Positions 33,838-47,000 of a DNA stretch of 64,000 nt are shown in pieces. The position numbers and the translations under genes are program-made. The notes under the pieces were generated by a model. It had not been told where the DNA came from and ran no database searches. It worked only from the letters and a program-made list of their open reading frames with translations. The stretch comes from Sordaria brevicollis. Its lineage: Eukaryota; Ascomycota; Sordariomycetes; Sordariales; Sordariaceae. Each line of letters opens with the position of its first letter. Positions within the stretch are counted from its first letter, which is position 1. Where the stretch lies: positions 1,116,001 through 1,180,000 of the forward strand of contig JAUTDP010000006.1 of NCBI GenBank assembly GCA_033439795.1, written 5' to 3'.

Positions 33838-35882
33838 GGCAAGAGAAGTTGGATTTGTCAGAGTTGGGCTTCGACCGATTCAGCCTCATCAAGCAGTTCC
33901 CCGGGTTCAGAACCCGTGTGTGTGGGAGGCTTGCTCCGTTGGTTTGTCTTGTCATGTTTGTCATCCCATCCCCATCTCCAACCGTTCATCTGATGTTCTT
34001 CGCCGTATACGTTCCGGTCCCGGGTCCGGTCCCGGGACAGAGGATGAGACCGTGTGAGTGCCTGACCTGACCTCAACATCCGGTTCATGAAGCATCGGCT
34101 GGTCACAGTGATGCCAATGAATACTGCATGAACTGGTCACGCAGAGCCCAGCTCAAGAGCAGTCTCCCGTGCATGTTGTTCGCTCACTCGTCGAGATTAA
34201 AGGCTCCGAGCGCTGATTGTTCATCAAGCTCTTCCTGTTAACTTCTTTGGAAAACGCCGCCTATGTCATGCAATGAATGGAAATGCAGCCATTCAGCTCT
34301 GAAGCTATGCTGTCAACATTGTCATTTTAACTCTCCAAGTTTAGAAGTATTGTGTGAAAATACCGTCGAATAGTAGCAAGCTTTCAAATGTGCCTTTTAC
34401 GCTGATCTGAGACCTATGTTTTCCCATCCAATGTTCCCCACGAAAAGAGTTGCTCCTATTCTTTGCAGTCTTGCTGCAGTTTGCCGTTTTCGCTCTTTGT
34501 TCCTACAGCCCCGAGACACCTCACACAAAGAAATGCCTTTTTATGCATTCATCATGTATCTTGTAGGATGTAAATGTCGGTTGCCGTAGCCGTAGGTATC
34601 AAGTACGTCTATGTTACTCCCGACTCCCCAGGCTCAACTGTCGCGTGATAGCATTTGCATACTTACTGTGCATATGGTGAAATACATGCTGCATTTTGCT
34701 TGAACACAGGAAGGCCGTCGGAGCTTGCTTGCATATTTTCCTTTGATTTCATCATATATTCATTTGTTTTCTCTTCTAAAAAGTCGTTGGATCAGAATGT
34801 GCCACATGGCTTCCCGAGACATTTGGTTGCCTCTTTGGAACATCCTCTCTACAAACTACAATAAAGACAATGCACAGACAGCATCATGTTTTGAACTTGA
34901 AGGGGCTGAGAAAACTCAATGCTGGTACTCCTTGACAATTCTTTCATTGTTTGCTCCTTCAGCTCAAGCATCACGGCTGGAGTACTTCCTTATACTGGTT
35001 ATACAGGCTCTCCCTCCAAGACTGTTAAAGTATAGGCAATCAGGTCACTCAGTTAAAACCCCGCAACGAAAACAATTTATGCTTCAGAGCTCTTAGTTCG
35101 TGGAAGGGAACTTGAAATTAAGTGGAAAAGGATAGATACCTGACGGCTTTGGTCATACCACAACCTGATGTACTGGTGCCCAGAGATTCCGAAATTTCGA
35201 CATACATACACGTCCCGAAAACCCCCAAAGTGCCGTCAGTGATGTTTATTGGTTATCCCAAGTCAGTTAATACATGTAGTTGGAGCTGAAGAACGACGAG
35301 TGTATACCTACGACATCTAGGTAGTTGCAAAGATTCTTGAGATATCCAGCCTGATATGTATTTACGTATTTGGGAGCAGGAGTAAAACCCAAAAACAAGA
35401 TCATCTTTCGCCCACTAATGCGCTGTTAATATTTCCTTGGCTCTACGCTGTTCTCGACGAAGCGACGGAAAGACCGAGGGTGCGGAGAACCACGATGACA
35501 CAAAGGGAACAGGCCACAAGATTATAGAGAGATGACGCAACAATGGATCTGGTACTCCCATCTAAAGAGGACTGTCGTGTTTACCTACTCAGACGTTAAA
35601 TGGGCTTGAAAAATTTAAATTGGTACGAACAACGCATCGTTTCTCATGAGCAAATAAAAGGGTGTCAGCAATAAAGTCGTGGATCGTCAATGAAGCAATC
35701 CTTAGAGTGGTCTACGGAACCGCCTTGATGACTGCGAGATTAGAGGTAGAGATATATACTCAAAATCAAGATACGCTGGTTCTATAGATAGTTAGGCTTA
35801 CTAGGCACCCAATTGCGTCGCCCTGGTCTCCGCTGTTCTCCAGTCTTTCTGTGTTGCTGTTTACTCCCAATCTTCTGTTCTG

Positions 35883-36644
35883 TCAAGCGCTTCTGGTTTC
35901 TTTGGTGCTTCTGGGTCCTCTGGTACTTCTGCTTTCTCTGGTGCTTTGGGTTCTCAGGGGCTCCTGCTTCTCCGGTTCTTCTGTTATTCTAAGCGCCGCT
36001 ACTTTCTCCAGTGTTTCTTCAACCTCGAGCGCCTCTTCCTCTTGAGACATCTCCTTCACTCCCTCGTATGTTTCTTCCGCTATGTCCATCTCCTCTTGCC
36101 ATTCATTTCCCTCCGTCTCCCCATCCAAGTCGCCTTGGGCATCCTGCGTTGCCTTAATCACAGCAAGCCGGTAGTGCAAGTGCCACGCGTCCCTCTGGAT
36201 CAACTCGTTGACAAGGTTTTCATACTTGTCCAGACCGCAAAGAAACAGCTCCTCGAAGACAGACGGATAACCGTACCTGACCGACCGCGCAAGCCACATC
36301 CGGAACGAATCATGCCGCGTGGACCCAGCGATGGGATGATACATGATGCTCTACACCTTGATCCACAGGTGATTCTCCGCGCGGGTGGTCATTTCCAGGC
36401 CTTGGCTTGAAACGAATGCCAGACACCCATGCACCTCATTGTACCCGGGCTGCCGGTGTAGTGCGTAGTCCGGCAAAGGTCGCTTCATATGCTGTCGGAG
36501 CGACTCCTTGAGTGCGGTAATGAGGTTGAGGGCATGCTTGCGACGTTGAAGAATGGTGACCTTGATCTGGGTGATTTCTTCCATGATAGGCAGGCAAGTC
36601 TGGCCGACACGACTAAGCGTCAGTGCTCTAGAGATATACTTCAT
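35883..36644 (-). pseudogene. probable broken gene: two halves of one protein split by an in-frame TAG
   Basis: I do not recognise the protein. The upstream half (36644-36351, 97 codons) begins MKYISRALTLSRVGQTCLPI and is helical and charged. The downstream half (36344-35883, 153 codons) begins MYHPIAGSTRHDSFRMWLAR and ends in Glu-rich and Arg/Ser/Thr-rich repeats. Both lie in exactly the same frame, separated only by the codons TAG-AGC-ATC. The text reads smoothly across the stop (ENHLWIKV, stop, then MYHPIAGS), and no usable intron removes the TAG, because the nearby GTGTAG is a poor donor with no acceptor in reach. Either one protein has been truncated (CAG to TAG would be a single C-to-T change), or the downstream ATG at 36344 starts a separate small gene. 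The low-complexity tail suggests a fast-evolving, lineage-specific gene. Confidence 0.5.
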
Positions 36645-37536
36645 ACTTTAAGGGTTCTTGGTGGTTTACCTGGATATAAAGAGTGCGGTGCGTACACCGA
36701 GGAAAGAAGGTTGGTTTGCAGACGACAGCTGAGACCGCTCGCAATGCAGGTGCTTGAAATTTGATGAACGTTGAATGTTCGCTATCGAGTGATTATTCTT
36801 ATTCGAAGGCTGTTACCGATTGAGAGCAATAAGTATACGGACTGGTCGATTGGTTCAAGATAGGTATGATAGTTCATGTTGTGTTGATGTTTCTGTCGAG
36901 ATTGGGAAACGTGGGCTTTTCACGTTCACTGATTAAGGCCTTGATGGGGAAGTTGCGTTTGAGAGGCTCCCTTTTCTTTCTGTAAGTTGCGCCTGCAATA
37001 TTCCTCGCGCCACTATAGCTTCTCCGTTCCTTTCACACCGGGTAACCAACTATCCTCTTTCTACCATCATGTCTCTCCTTCCATTTGTACCTGACCATAT
37101 CTCACCTTTGCTTCTCACCCAACACTTACAAAGTCGTACCTGCACAGGGGTCGAACACGTCCTTAGCCAAGTTAAGTTGTACTACCGCTGCGGTACCAAC
37201 CAGTCCCAGCAACCCACGATACCAGCCGAGGCGATACGGGAAAGGTCACACAAACGAGTACAGTATGCGAACATCATACGGCGCTCAACTATGTCTTTAG
37301 GTCTCTCATGTATGTAGCGAACATCGTTAATTTGCCTGTCTATACTTGAGAAATTTCCCTATCACAAGTCCACCCTTTAAGTCTAAAACGCCTAAATGCA
37401 TGACGATACAAATATCATAGAACATGAAAAGATAACATACAAGCAGGCATGACAAATTTCGGCTGCCTCAACACCCATATTTTCCCTCTCTTGAACGCCG
37501 TCATGTTGTCCCTGTATCCTTCAAAAAACAGACCAG
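36645..37536. other. intergenic: upstream of the broken gene, downstream of FAS beta
   Basis: No coding region is supported. It includes the 3' untranslated part of the FAS beta gene on the right. Confidence 0.6.
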
Positions 37537-40500
37537 TTACTCCTCATCAGCGATTCCGTTGGTTCCATTGGTTTCGTTGGTTCCATTGGTTCCATTGGTT
37601 CCGTTGGTTCCGTTGACACCCTCCTCCTGGTACTTGTCCCAGTTCGCCAAGATCTGTTGAATCTTGGGAGAGTTCGTCAACCGGTAGACATCCTCGAAAT
37701 ACTCCTTGGTGATCGCGAATGGTCTAGCAGTTACGTTGGGGATGTACTTGCCAATGAGCTTCGAGGGGTCGATGGTAGTCTTGTTGATCTTCTTGAGCAA
37801 GAAGCTTCTGAAAGGCTTGACACCGGACCGCAAGAAAGTCGAGTGGAAAGGAACGTCGATACCGGGGAGCGGGATGGTGGCAAAGCCGCGCTGGAGGACG
37901 AGAGGCTTAGGCTTGGACTCAGTGTCGTTAGCGCAGGACTTGATGATCTCGACCAGCTGCTCCTTGACGGTCTCAGCAGAGAACTCCTTGCGCATCTTCT
38001 CAATGTCAATCTTCATCATCTTGATGGCGTTGCAGACACCGCTAAGAGTGTCGAGCGCACGCAGGTCGCCAGCGCAGACGTACTGCATGTTCTCGACGTT
38101 GAAGTTGACAATCTCCAGAAGCCAACCGGTGGTCTCCGCAACACTGCCGACCACAAAGCGCAAGGCCTCTTCGGTAAAGGTCTTGTTGATGCGGCTGGGG
38201 TTGACAGCGCACATGCCGTAGTTGGAGCGTCCTGTCTCATCGCGCTCAACAGCGACCTGCATAGTGAGGCCACGGTAGAAGACAACGGAAACCAGGGACT
38301 CGATAGGCATGACATCGGCAAGAGCAGCCAGCGCAGAGTATTCACCAAGAGAGTGACCAGCGAAGGTGCTATCACGGGGCACGAGTCCCTTGGCCTTCAT
38401 GTCCTCGAAGCTGGCCTTCTCCATAAGAGTCAGGGCAGGCTGAGTGAACTGGGTAGCCGAGAGAAGACCGTTGGGCGAGCGGTAAGTGTAAGATGTGGTC
38501 TTCTCATCGATCTCCTTGAACATCCGCTCCGACTTGATCGAGCCATCGGCCGCCACAGTCTCGAAAGTCATGGACATGTAGTTCTGGCGAATGGCCTTGC
38601 CACGAGGGCCACCAAAATGAATAGTGAGCTCCTTGGGGTTGTTGCGGACAATGTTGGTGATGGCAAAACCTAGATACTTGTTAGCAGTGAGTAAATTGCA
38701 AAGACAACAGTAGAAACTTACCATAAGTATCCATAAGGTACTTGTCAGCCCGATCCCAAACAGCCTTAGCCACAGGGCTGCTGTTGTAAAGATCCATGCC
38801 CATGCCCTGCTCCTGCGAGCCCTGACCAGTGAAGATATAAGCAGTGATGGGCTGCTCAATCTCGGCCTCACCAAGGAGCACCTTCTCCTCGGTCTCCTTG
38901 TTGCTGGCCTCAACCTTGATGATCTTCCGGCCAGCAACCATGCCGACATGCTGCAACTTCACATTGATATCATCATTGGGCAAAACCATGCCGGTAAGAG
39001 ATGCGTGGAAGCTGCGAACGCGGCCAACCTTGTTCTCGGCAGCCCATGTCTCAACCAAGCTGCGCACCGCGGCACTCGAGTACATGCCGTGAGTGATAGT
39101 ACCAGGAAGGTTAGCGTAGCTGGAGAAGACACGAGAGACGTGGATGGGGTTGTAATCGCCGGAGACGCGGGCATAAGTTTCGTTGGACGAGGGGGCCTTG
39201 AGTTGGAGGGGAGTCTTTCCGCTCAGAGGGATAGGGTTCTCAAAGTTGATGGGTTGCTCAATGGAGGAACCATGGCGCTGGAGGTAGTCGATAACGGGGT
39301 TGCCGTGAGACTCGCCAGCGTAGTAGTTGACGGTTGCAACCTGGATGATTTCCTTGGTCGGAAGTTCAAGAAGAACCTGACCCTGGGTCTCCACGTGGCT
39401 GAAGACAGTCTTGTTCTTGAAGCGAACCAAAGTCTGGAGACGGAAGGTCAGGGTCTGGCCGAGGAGCTCAATGTCGGGGTTCTCAACATCATCCATCGTG
39501 AACCAGTCCTTGGAGCGAAGGACCGCAACGTCCTTGGATGTAGCAAGATGGAGCTGCATAGGGGTTTCCACCTTGCGCTGGAATGTGTTCTCGAAGTCGG
39601 TGTAGGTACCACGATACAGGAACTGAGAAGTGACCTCCATAACCTTCTCACCATCACGAGTGATGGTACCGCAGACCTCAACCATCTTTCCGGAGTCCTG
39701 GTTGATGACAGCGTTGATCTGAGCAGTAGTCGAGACGACATCACCCTTCTTCAGGGGCTCAGCACCAGGCATCATACGGAACTGGTTGGACAAATGGACG
39801 AGCTTGAGCAGGTCGCCGTCAATGGTGCGCGGGAAAATAGGCTTAGTGATAGCCTTCCAACCAACGACAATGGCGAAGTCCATGGGAGCATACATGACCT
39901 TGTCGGGTCTATCGACGAAAGCCTCTCCAGCGTTACCAACGGCGTGGACGAACTCGTTGATGGCCTCGCTGGTGATGGTGGTCTTGCCGCCATCGAAGAC
40001 TTCATGGACAGACGAATCAAGGTCAAGCTTCTCGTCACCGAACCACGCGCGCCAGTAGAATTCCTTGATGCGATCATTGCGATCATCCATAACCTCATGA
40101 ATCGGGGCATAGCCAGCCTCGGGGTTGTAAATGAACTTGAGGGTGAGAGGCACCGGCTTGCCAAGGGCGGTGGTATCCTTGATCATGTTGACGATAATCT
40201 CGTTCTTGCCGCTCAGCTTAACCTCGATAACGTCGGCGTAACGGTTGGGGCGGGGCTGCTCCTTGACGAGAATGGTCGTCTTCTCAGGGTTGTTCGGGTG
40301 CATAATCTCAACGAACAAGCCACGAGTCGGCGCAAAGATGCGGCGCATGGGGTTAGTCTGATACTTTTGTCCCTGAACAATGACATCGGACTGGAGAAGG
40401 GCAAAGCGCCAGTTTCTCTGGTGTCCAGCAAGAAGCGAAAGCCAGGCGTCCAGCGAAGGAAGCTGAACGGAAGGCGACGAGGACAGACGATAGGTATTCT

Positions 40501-43500
40501 TGTGTTCATCGTAAGAGACGGTAAGACCTTCGATATCGAGAGGAATTTCCGATTCAATCAGCTTACCACCGAAGTACTCAATGGTAGGGATCTTGCTCTC
40601 GTCGCCGCCATAAAGGTCACGGGTGAGCAAGGCGATGTGGCCGTTATGGATGCCATCGAGGATGTCCTTGATGGGCTCATCAACCTTTGTGGCGTGCTTG
40701 GCAGCCATGGGACCCTGAAGAATACAGGTACGGCCGACATCCTTGCCAACGACAGCGGCAAGATCCTCCGACTGCCAGAGCGAATCCTTCTTGAAGTAGA
40801 ACTCGAAGTTCTCATCAAGAACAGGGACGAAGGTGACCGGTTTCTGTCCACGGCGTTGGCAAAGTAGCAGGAAGTGCTGGACATCCTGAGCGTTGATGAG
40901 CTGCTTCTCGGCCTCGGGGTAGTGAGCGAGGATCTGCTCGACAGCAGAGTAGGGTTCCTTCAGGTCAGCATAGCTCTGGAGTCTGGAAGGCTGACCAGGA
41001 GCAGTGGTGAATCTCTCCTCAATGCGGTGGATGAAGTCACCAGTAAGCTTGGTGTAAGACTGGTCAATCCACCTAGCCTCGTCCTTGACGTAGAGAAGCT
41101 CGACAAGACGGCGAACAATCTCAGCGTACGTCATGTCCTCAAGATCAACGGCCTTGCCCTCCTTGTTCTGGCCGAACCAAACCTTCTGGAAGTCCTTGTT
41201 AAGCTTCTCGATGATGTTCTCACGCTGAGCCTTGAGAGCAGCGACCCTCTTCTCCTTGGGAAGGCTGAAGATCTTCTGGTCCATCTCAGCCCAGAAGCGT
41301 ACACCACGAGTGGCGAGCTTGTGAATAGGCTCACCCATCTCAGAGCGGACAGTGATGACACCACCAGCGGGGCCCTTGTAGGTCTGCTCCCACTCGCTGT
41401 CGTCAAGGCCAGGGGCATCGACAATAGCCTGTTTAGCAGCCAGGCTGGTGTGGGCTTCCTTGGCAACCATCATACGGCTACCAAACATGCAACCGTCGAA
41501 GGGCATGGGGGGATAGCCATACTTGATAGACCAGTCACCGGTGAGGTACGGGTAAGTATCGTCGGAACCGCCGAAACCGCTACCAGCAACGAGGATGATG
41601 TTCTCTTGACGGCGGATGCGGCCATAGAGGTTGAGAATGGGGTGATGGAAATCCTCAAACGAGTGATGGCCACCACCTCTGCCACCGGTCCACTGAAGAA
41701 TGACGGGGAAGGTAGGGTTGGCCTTGGCAATGTTGATGACCGCCTGAATAGCCTCGCCCGAGCCAGGCTTGAAGGAGATGTGCTTGAGACCCAGGGTCTC
41801 AATATACTCCTGAGCGACCTCGATCGAGGGAACACCAGCACCAATGGTGAGACCTTCGATGGGATAGCCCTCAGCTCTGAGCCTGCCAAGCAGGGGAATC
41901 TGCCAGCCCATGGCGCGGGGGTTGACATAGATCAGGTTGACGCAGATACCGCGACCAGCAGGAACAGCCTTCTCAATCTTGGAAATGGCCTCGGTCATGG
42001 TCTTGGCATTGTAGTAGCCACCACCAGCAAGCTCGATCTGATAGCCAGCGTTCATGGTAGCGGCAATGAAGTCCCAGGGCACAGTGGTGGGAGTCATGCC
42101 GGCAACCAACAAGGGCGGGAGGCCAAGGAGTCTGCTCATCTTGGTATCAACATATGTGCGACCAACGGAGTTCTTGACCAGTCTAGGGCCGTATTCCTTG
42201 ACCCAGTCCACAGCAAACTTGACAGCCTGTTCCTCATCACGGTCGAAAAGCTCAGGCTTGTAGCCGACATCAGTAACGGTTCCATTAACCGTGCCAGCAA
42301 GGATGACGCGAACACCGGTACCCTCCTTGTTGCGGCTGGTGAGAATGCCGAGACCAGAGATACCGCCAGGACCGAAATCGAGAATATGGGTGGCATCCTG
42401 GAAAACGGTGGCCTTCTCCCAATGGACTGTCTCGCCCGTGATCATGCGGACAAGGGAAGGAACGATGTTGCCCTCAACTTCCTCCCGGAGATCCTTGCCC
42501 GTGAAAGTGTTATAAACGGGCATGCCCAGGGTTTGAGAGTCAATCTGAATGTCCTTGAGGTCCTCCGCGATCAAGTCGGAAGCCTTGGCAAGGTACTTGC
42601 TGTGGAAAGGGGCAGTGATGGGCAGGAAACGGTTCACGAACCGAACCTTACGCTCGGTGTGGGGAATCCTGGTCTGATCAAGGCCAGTAGCAGCCTTGAG
42701 CTTTCTCAACTGCAGGTTGAGACCGTGCAAAGAGCTCGGAGGGCCGGCAACGACCATGTTCCGAGGACTGTTGATCAAAGCAATCGAAATGTGCTGGTCC
42801 TCAGGGAGGTAGGCATTAGTCTGGTCGATGTGCTTCTGGACCTCGGCCTGGGGAAGGTCCCGAATGCTTAGCATGGGAGTAGGAGAACCCTCGCCGTTAT
42901 CAGCCGAGTCTTGAAGCATCGAGGGAGCGAGGGAAGTTCTAGGGAAGGTTTGCTGGCTGCGAGCGCCGATCCAGAAGAGGATGGTCAAGGCAGACTTGCT
43001 ATGCTCCTCGAAACTTTCCCACGAATCCGCCGCCGCAGTAATAGCAGCAAGGACAACACCTTGAGAGTGACCAGTGGTTCCACTAATTCTCTCACGAAGG
43101 ACACCGGGATGTACACCCAGCGCCTTGCAGGTGACCTGATAGTGTGCCAGCTGCACCAAACCGATCAAGGGGAAACTGACGGGGGCAGAAATGAGGTAGT
43201 CGACATCGGGGGTCGCCTCTGGGCTCTGAAGCCAGCCAAGGACGTCAAGACCCTTGGGGTACAGCTTCTCGGCATCAGGATGGCTGGACAGAGTCTGGAG
43301 GAGCTCGGCGGAGGTGGTAATCAGCTCGCCGACGAATGAGGGATAGGTGCGGTGCAGCTCGCGGAGCTCTTCGAAGTATTCCTCGATATTTCCTTGGCCA
43401 CCAAAGATGGTGAAGATCTTGGCCGCGTTCTCACCGGCAGCACGGAAGAGAGCCGATTCGTAGGGCTTGATGGCCCTGTTGCTGGCTGATCGTGCGAGAT

Positions 43501-43921
43501 AGTAGCAGCGAATGACTTCGAGCTTCTTCTCGTCAATGCCCTCCATTGTAGAGACCATAGCGTGGACATCGTTGCCCCGTAGAAACGCCCTCTCGAACTC
43601 GTTCAGGATAATCTTGAGCACCTCCTCGTATGAACCCTGGGCATCGTCCTCGCCTTGTGCCACCTCAGTCGCGATAAAGCCCATGTATCTGGCAACAAGC
43701 TCGAAGATTGATGAGGGCTCGTCATCCTGGGCGAGCTCGTCAGTGGGGGTGGGAAGGATAGCAGCAAAACGCTCCTTTAGCTGAGTAGCGTGGAAATGAA
43801 GGCCGGTGGGTATCAAGAAAGAGGTTTCGAGGGACCCGTGGGTGAGGGTGAGCGGCCGCAAAGAGGCAGACGACCTCGGGGTGGTGACGCCCGTCTGAGC
43901 GCCGGTACCGGTACCGTACAT
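37537..43921 (-). CDS. fas1: fatty acid synthase subunit beta
   Basis: Beta chain of the cytosolic fungal type I fatty acid synthase (alpha6-beta6), supplying acetyl transfer, enoyl reduction, dehydration and malonyl/palmitoyl transfer. Two exons (43921-38722 and 38669-37537) give 2,110 residues, slightly longer than yeast Fas1 (2,051). The start at [18 protein letters not shown] precedes [11 protein letters not shown], the conserved N terminus. In order: acetyltransferase with GHSQG (Ser about 286); FMN enoyl reductase with [16 protein letters not shown] (about 745-760); dehydratase hot-dog region, with the MaoC-like [12 protein letters not shown] near 1590; and the malonyl/palmitoyl transferase with GHSLGEY (Ser about 1840) in exon 2. 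The 53-nt... intron lies at 38670-38721. The extreme C terminus is an unusual Asn-Gly-Thr repeat. It is divergent from the alpha-subunit gene. In N. crassa, lesions in fatty acid synthase are the cel mutants. Confidence 0.97.
37548..37614 (-). repeat. in-frame 9-bp repeat at the end of the FAS beta gene
   Basis: Tandem GGTTCCATT/GGTTCCGTT units (read on +) encode a run of Asn-Gly-Thr with one Glu interruption. It is coding and in frame and lies beyond the conserved transferase domain. Confidence 0.85.
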
Positions 43922-43957
43922 GGTTGTGAACTGGGTATCTGAAAGACGGCTAGAAAT

Positions 43958-44034
43958 CTGAAGGACATGATCTCTGGTTAGCATGAACTGGCCATGCCAA
44001 AGCAACAAGAACCGGCGTGTTTGAGTGTTCTCAC
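43958..44034 (-). other. probable intron in the 5' leader of FAS beta
   Basis: Minus-strand donor GTGAGA at 44034, branch GCTAAC and acceptor TTCAG at 43958 outline a 77-nt intron ending 36 bp before the chosen ATG. Joined across it, the upstream frame meets a TAG, so the coding start remains at 43921. Confidence 0.5.
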
Positions 44035-47000
44035 TTGGTGCAATGGCTCCGAAACTCAGCAAAGAGCGGGAGCTAAAGGTGTGCCGATCTGGAAAGCCAC
44101 TGGAGGCTTGATTGCTGATGTGGATGAGGCTTCAATGATGGGGGGAAGCCAGTGACAAAACCGTCGTCGTCAATATCGTCGTCTCTGTTTTGTTCGGCTC
44201 GCTGGTCAGGCACAGCAAGATCAGAGTCAGGGTTCCGGAGGGGATGGACGGGTGGAATCCGGGGAAGAGAAGACTCGAAAAAGAGGGAAAAGGTTGAAAG
44301 GACCTGATCCTATCCCAAGCAAAGTCTAGAGGGAATAGAAGGAGGTTGCGTTGGGTATACGGCTTGGGAGTGTACCTCTTGAGGGTAAGAAAGGGGGCTC
44401 GACGAGGAGGAGACGAAGGAGGAGACGAGAGCAGACGAGAGGCAGGTGGGGAGAGGCAAGGAAGGAGGAGTCGGGACTGAAGGGGGAGGGAATAGGAAAA
44501 GAATAAAAGGCGAAACGGATGGAGTCGAATACGCGGATAGTACATGGGCTTTACGGTACATACCTTACAGCTGGAGAGGTACCTACTTAACAAGGTACCT
44601 TATCCAACAAAGTGGAAGTTCGTCCTTGGGTTTTTTTGGTTCCCGCTCACGAGTCAAGTGGAACTCGCACTTTCCCAGACGTGTTGATGGTTTCTGTCCG
44701 CCTGCTGCTGCTGAGATGACGAACAGAGATTACACCTTACCGTCGACAATGTTTGGTGCTGGAGCTGAGGCGATCTGGAAGTTACCTCTATACTTCTAGA
44801 CAGGACAATTGTTTGTAGACCTGCTCTGCACTGAGGAGATACGACTCGGACTTTCGACGGCTTGACCAAAGGGCAACAATCCATCACCGGACATTGAGGC
44901 AGTCGCAGGTTGGTGAGAGGTGTAATAACCTGCTGGGCTGTACCTGCAATGTTCGCGCACACTCGAGGTGTACGGCTATCAGATGGCGGGGTGTACACAT
45001 TTCCCCTGCTGCTGCATCTTGGAGAGGGGCACGGAGGGAAGGGACCTGGCGAAATTTCACCAGGGTCCCTATCGCTATCGATTACGAATCTTACCTGCCC
45101 TGACATTGCTCGCAGTGGGCAACCACGTTCCTGCGCCTGCAGTGGCTGTAATCGAGGGTATGGTGGGCGACCTTGCGAGGGACGTTACGACTCAGGCGAA
45201 CGAGGGGTTCGACACTGCCCTGGGCACTGGGCCACAAAGGTTCCCGCTCATGCCAGCCCAGCCAGCCAGCATATTGATTGCTCGCCAAAATTTTGGGTGG
45301 TTCTGGTTCTTGTTGGGGAAGTCGCGAACACTGCTGGGAGTTCGGTCGAGTCGCACACACCCAAACACCACCCACCAGAACAGAACCCCTACCGCCCTTT
45401 CCGTCCCCAGCATTCCCTCCAAGCCAAGACCTTGTCAAGCACTGATAAAGTGGGATCAAGTGGGATGCTAGTGGGGTCCCAGAAACGACTTTTGGCAATG
45501 TCTAGCGACCTTTAGCGATGCTTAGGTCATGCAACAACTTAAAGCGCCGTCGTGTTTGCCTGGGTCTTGGCGTGCCAGAATCGCGCACTCGCTCGACGGC
45601 GATTTGACTTCGCGACGAGAACACCAATGGCGCACTCAATCGATGCCAAGACCAGTGGTGCTCGACCACTCAAGATCCAGGAACGCTAGTCCTTCCGACC
45701 AGCCGAGTCCACCCAAGCCCACAGCGGAAACCCCACCACTCCACGCGCAGATCAGGATGGCAGGTACCGGTACTTTCAATCCGAAACCTCCAGTGGTGGA
45801 GGTCATCTGGTACCAAGATGGAGTCTAAGATGGGGTCAAACTGGAGCAGAGTTGGAGAAGCTTGGACTGACTTCCCGAACCAGCCCGAGTGAGCCAATCC
45901 TAGGCGCCGCAATTGCAAAATATTTTGTCAAAATTTTGAAGTGAGGCATCAATGATTGTCCATGGGCAATGGTTGTCAAAAGTCGTGTGGGTGAGGCAAA
46001 GTTTATATCCACGATGATGTTCGAGTCCTCCAGAGACGTCTGTTTAAGAGCAAGAACCCGGAAGTAAACTCAAATTTCTTCATGTTGCTGACTTGCTACG
46101 ACCCAGGAACATCTCGACCACGCTTCGGCATATAAATTTCATGGGGGAGGCAAGCAGCTAGAGAGTTCGGCCGAAAGAATGCATACCCGAATACCCTGGA
46201 GCAGTGGCAATGCCGGGCCTCAGATTTATTTACCGTGTCAGTTTTCGCTCCTCTTGGGACCAGCATGGCTCTTCTTACACAAGTCTTTTGCCCCTGGACA
46301 TTCAGCCCAACCCCCGAATCCAGGTTTCAACGTTTCGGTTTCGATAGTGCTCCAACTCCAAGGAGGATGAAGGGCATGAGGCGGGCAGGGGAAAAAAAAA
46401 AGGATCAGTTGGAAAGAGGCCGTTGACTGATAGCCATCGAGGGTTGCAATGCACGCAACACAAGCGAGGATCGCTAGCTTGGTCTAGATAAAGAGATCGG
46501 GCAGCGGCGCAGGTTATGTCAGCCTTGGGAGACCCGAGATGACGGGGGACCGGTAGCAAAATACGAGCAATATTACGGGCCCGGAGGCGGAAGTATAGGT
46601 ATACTTTTTCCCGGTTGTATATCCGACCCCTCCGGATCATCGGCCGGTGCCCGACGCCGTCGAAGGGTCCAGACTGCGTCTTGCAGCGGTCTTGACTTTG
46701 AAAATATTTGATCCTTTTCCAGTGTGCGTTGAGCTAGCCGGTGCGTTGATCATGGCGCTATTCCGAAAACAAACTGAATAATAACATGTTACTATGAACT
46801 TGTGCCTTGCAGCCGCTCTGACGGGTTCAGCGGAAGACGGGAGCTTGAACACCCCCATCAAAAGAGCCGGGTAAGTCTTGCAGATATGTTCGTACGACCA
46901 TGTAGGCAATCTGGAAAACGCCTTGTCGCCGGTATTGTGATACCTCTGCCTGGGCTTCCTTTGGTCGTCGGATATGGTGTTGCAGCGGGAACGATTGGAG

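Larger units (their letters stand above)
31347..35882. other. gene-poor stretch, about 4.5 kb
   Basis: No coding or RNA gene is supported. The first part is the 3' side of the 29,752 gene. It contains an A28 homopolymer (32669-32696), a CATC/CAGC/CAGG-type tetranucleotide tract (about 32,517-32,570) and tandem TGACC motifs (about 33,810-33,837). Composition is otherwise ordinary, without RIP. Confidence 0.55.

Noticed and set aside
38948..42871. Two very long open frames (639 and 665 codons) on the + strand inside FAS beta
   Set aside because: They run antisense to the FAS beta gene in the register created by its strong codon bias (few stops appear opposite C-ending codons). They show no domain of their own.
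44910..45515. 201-codon frame between the FAS genes
   Set aside because: It overlaps another open frame of 167 codons on the same strand and has no recognisable domain. Cys/Gly-rich mixed composition suggests noncoding DNA.
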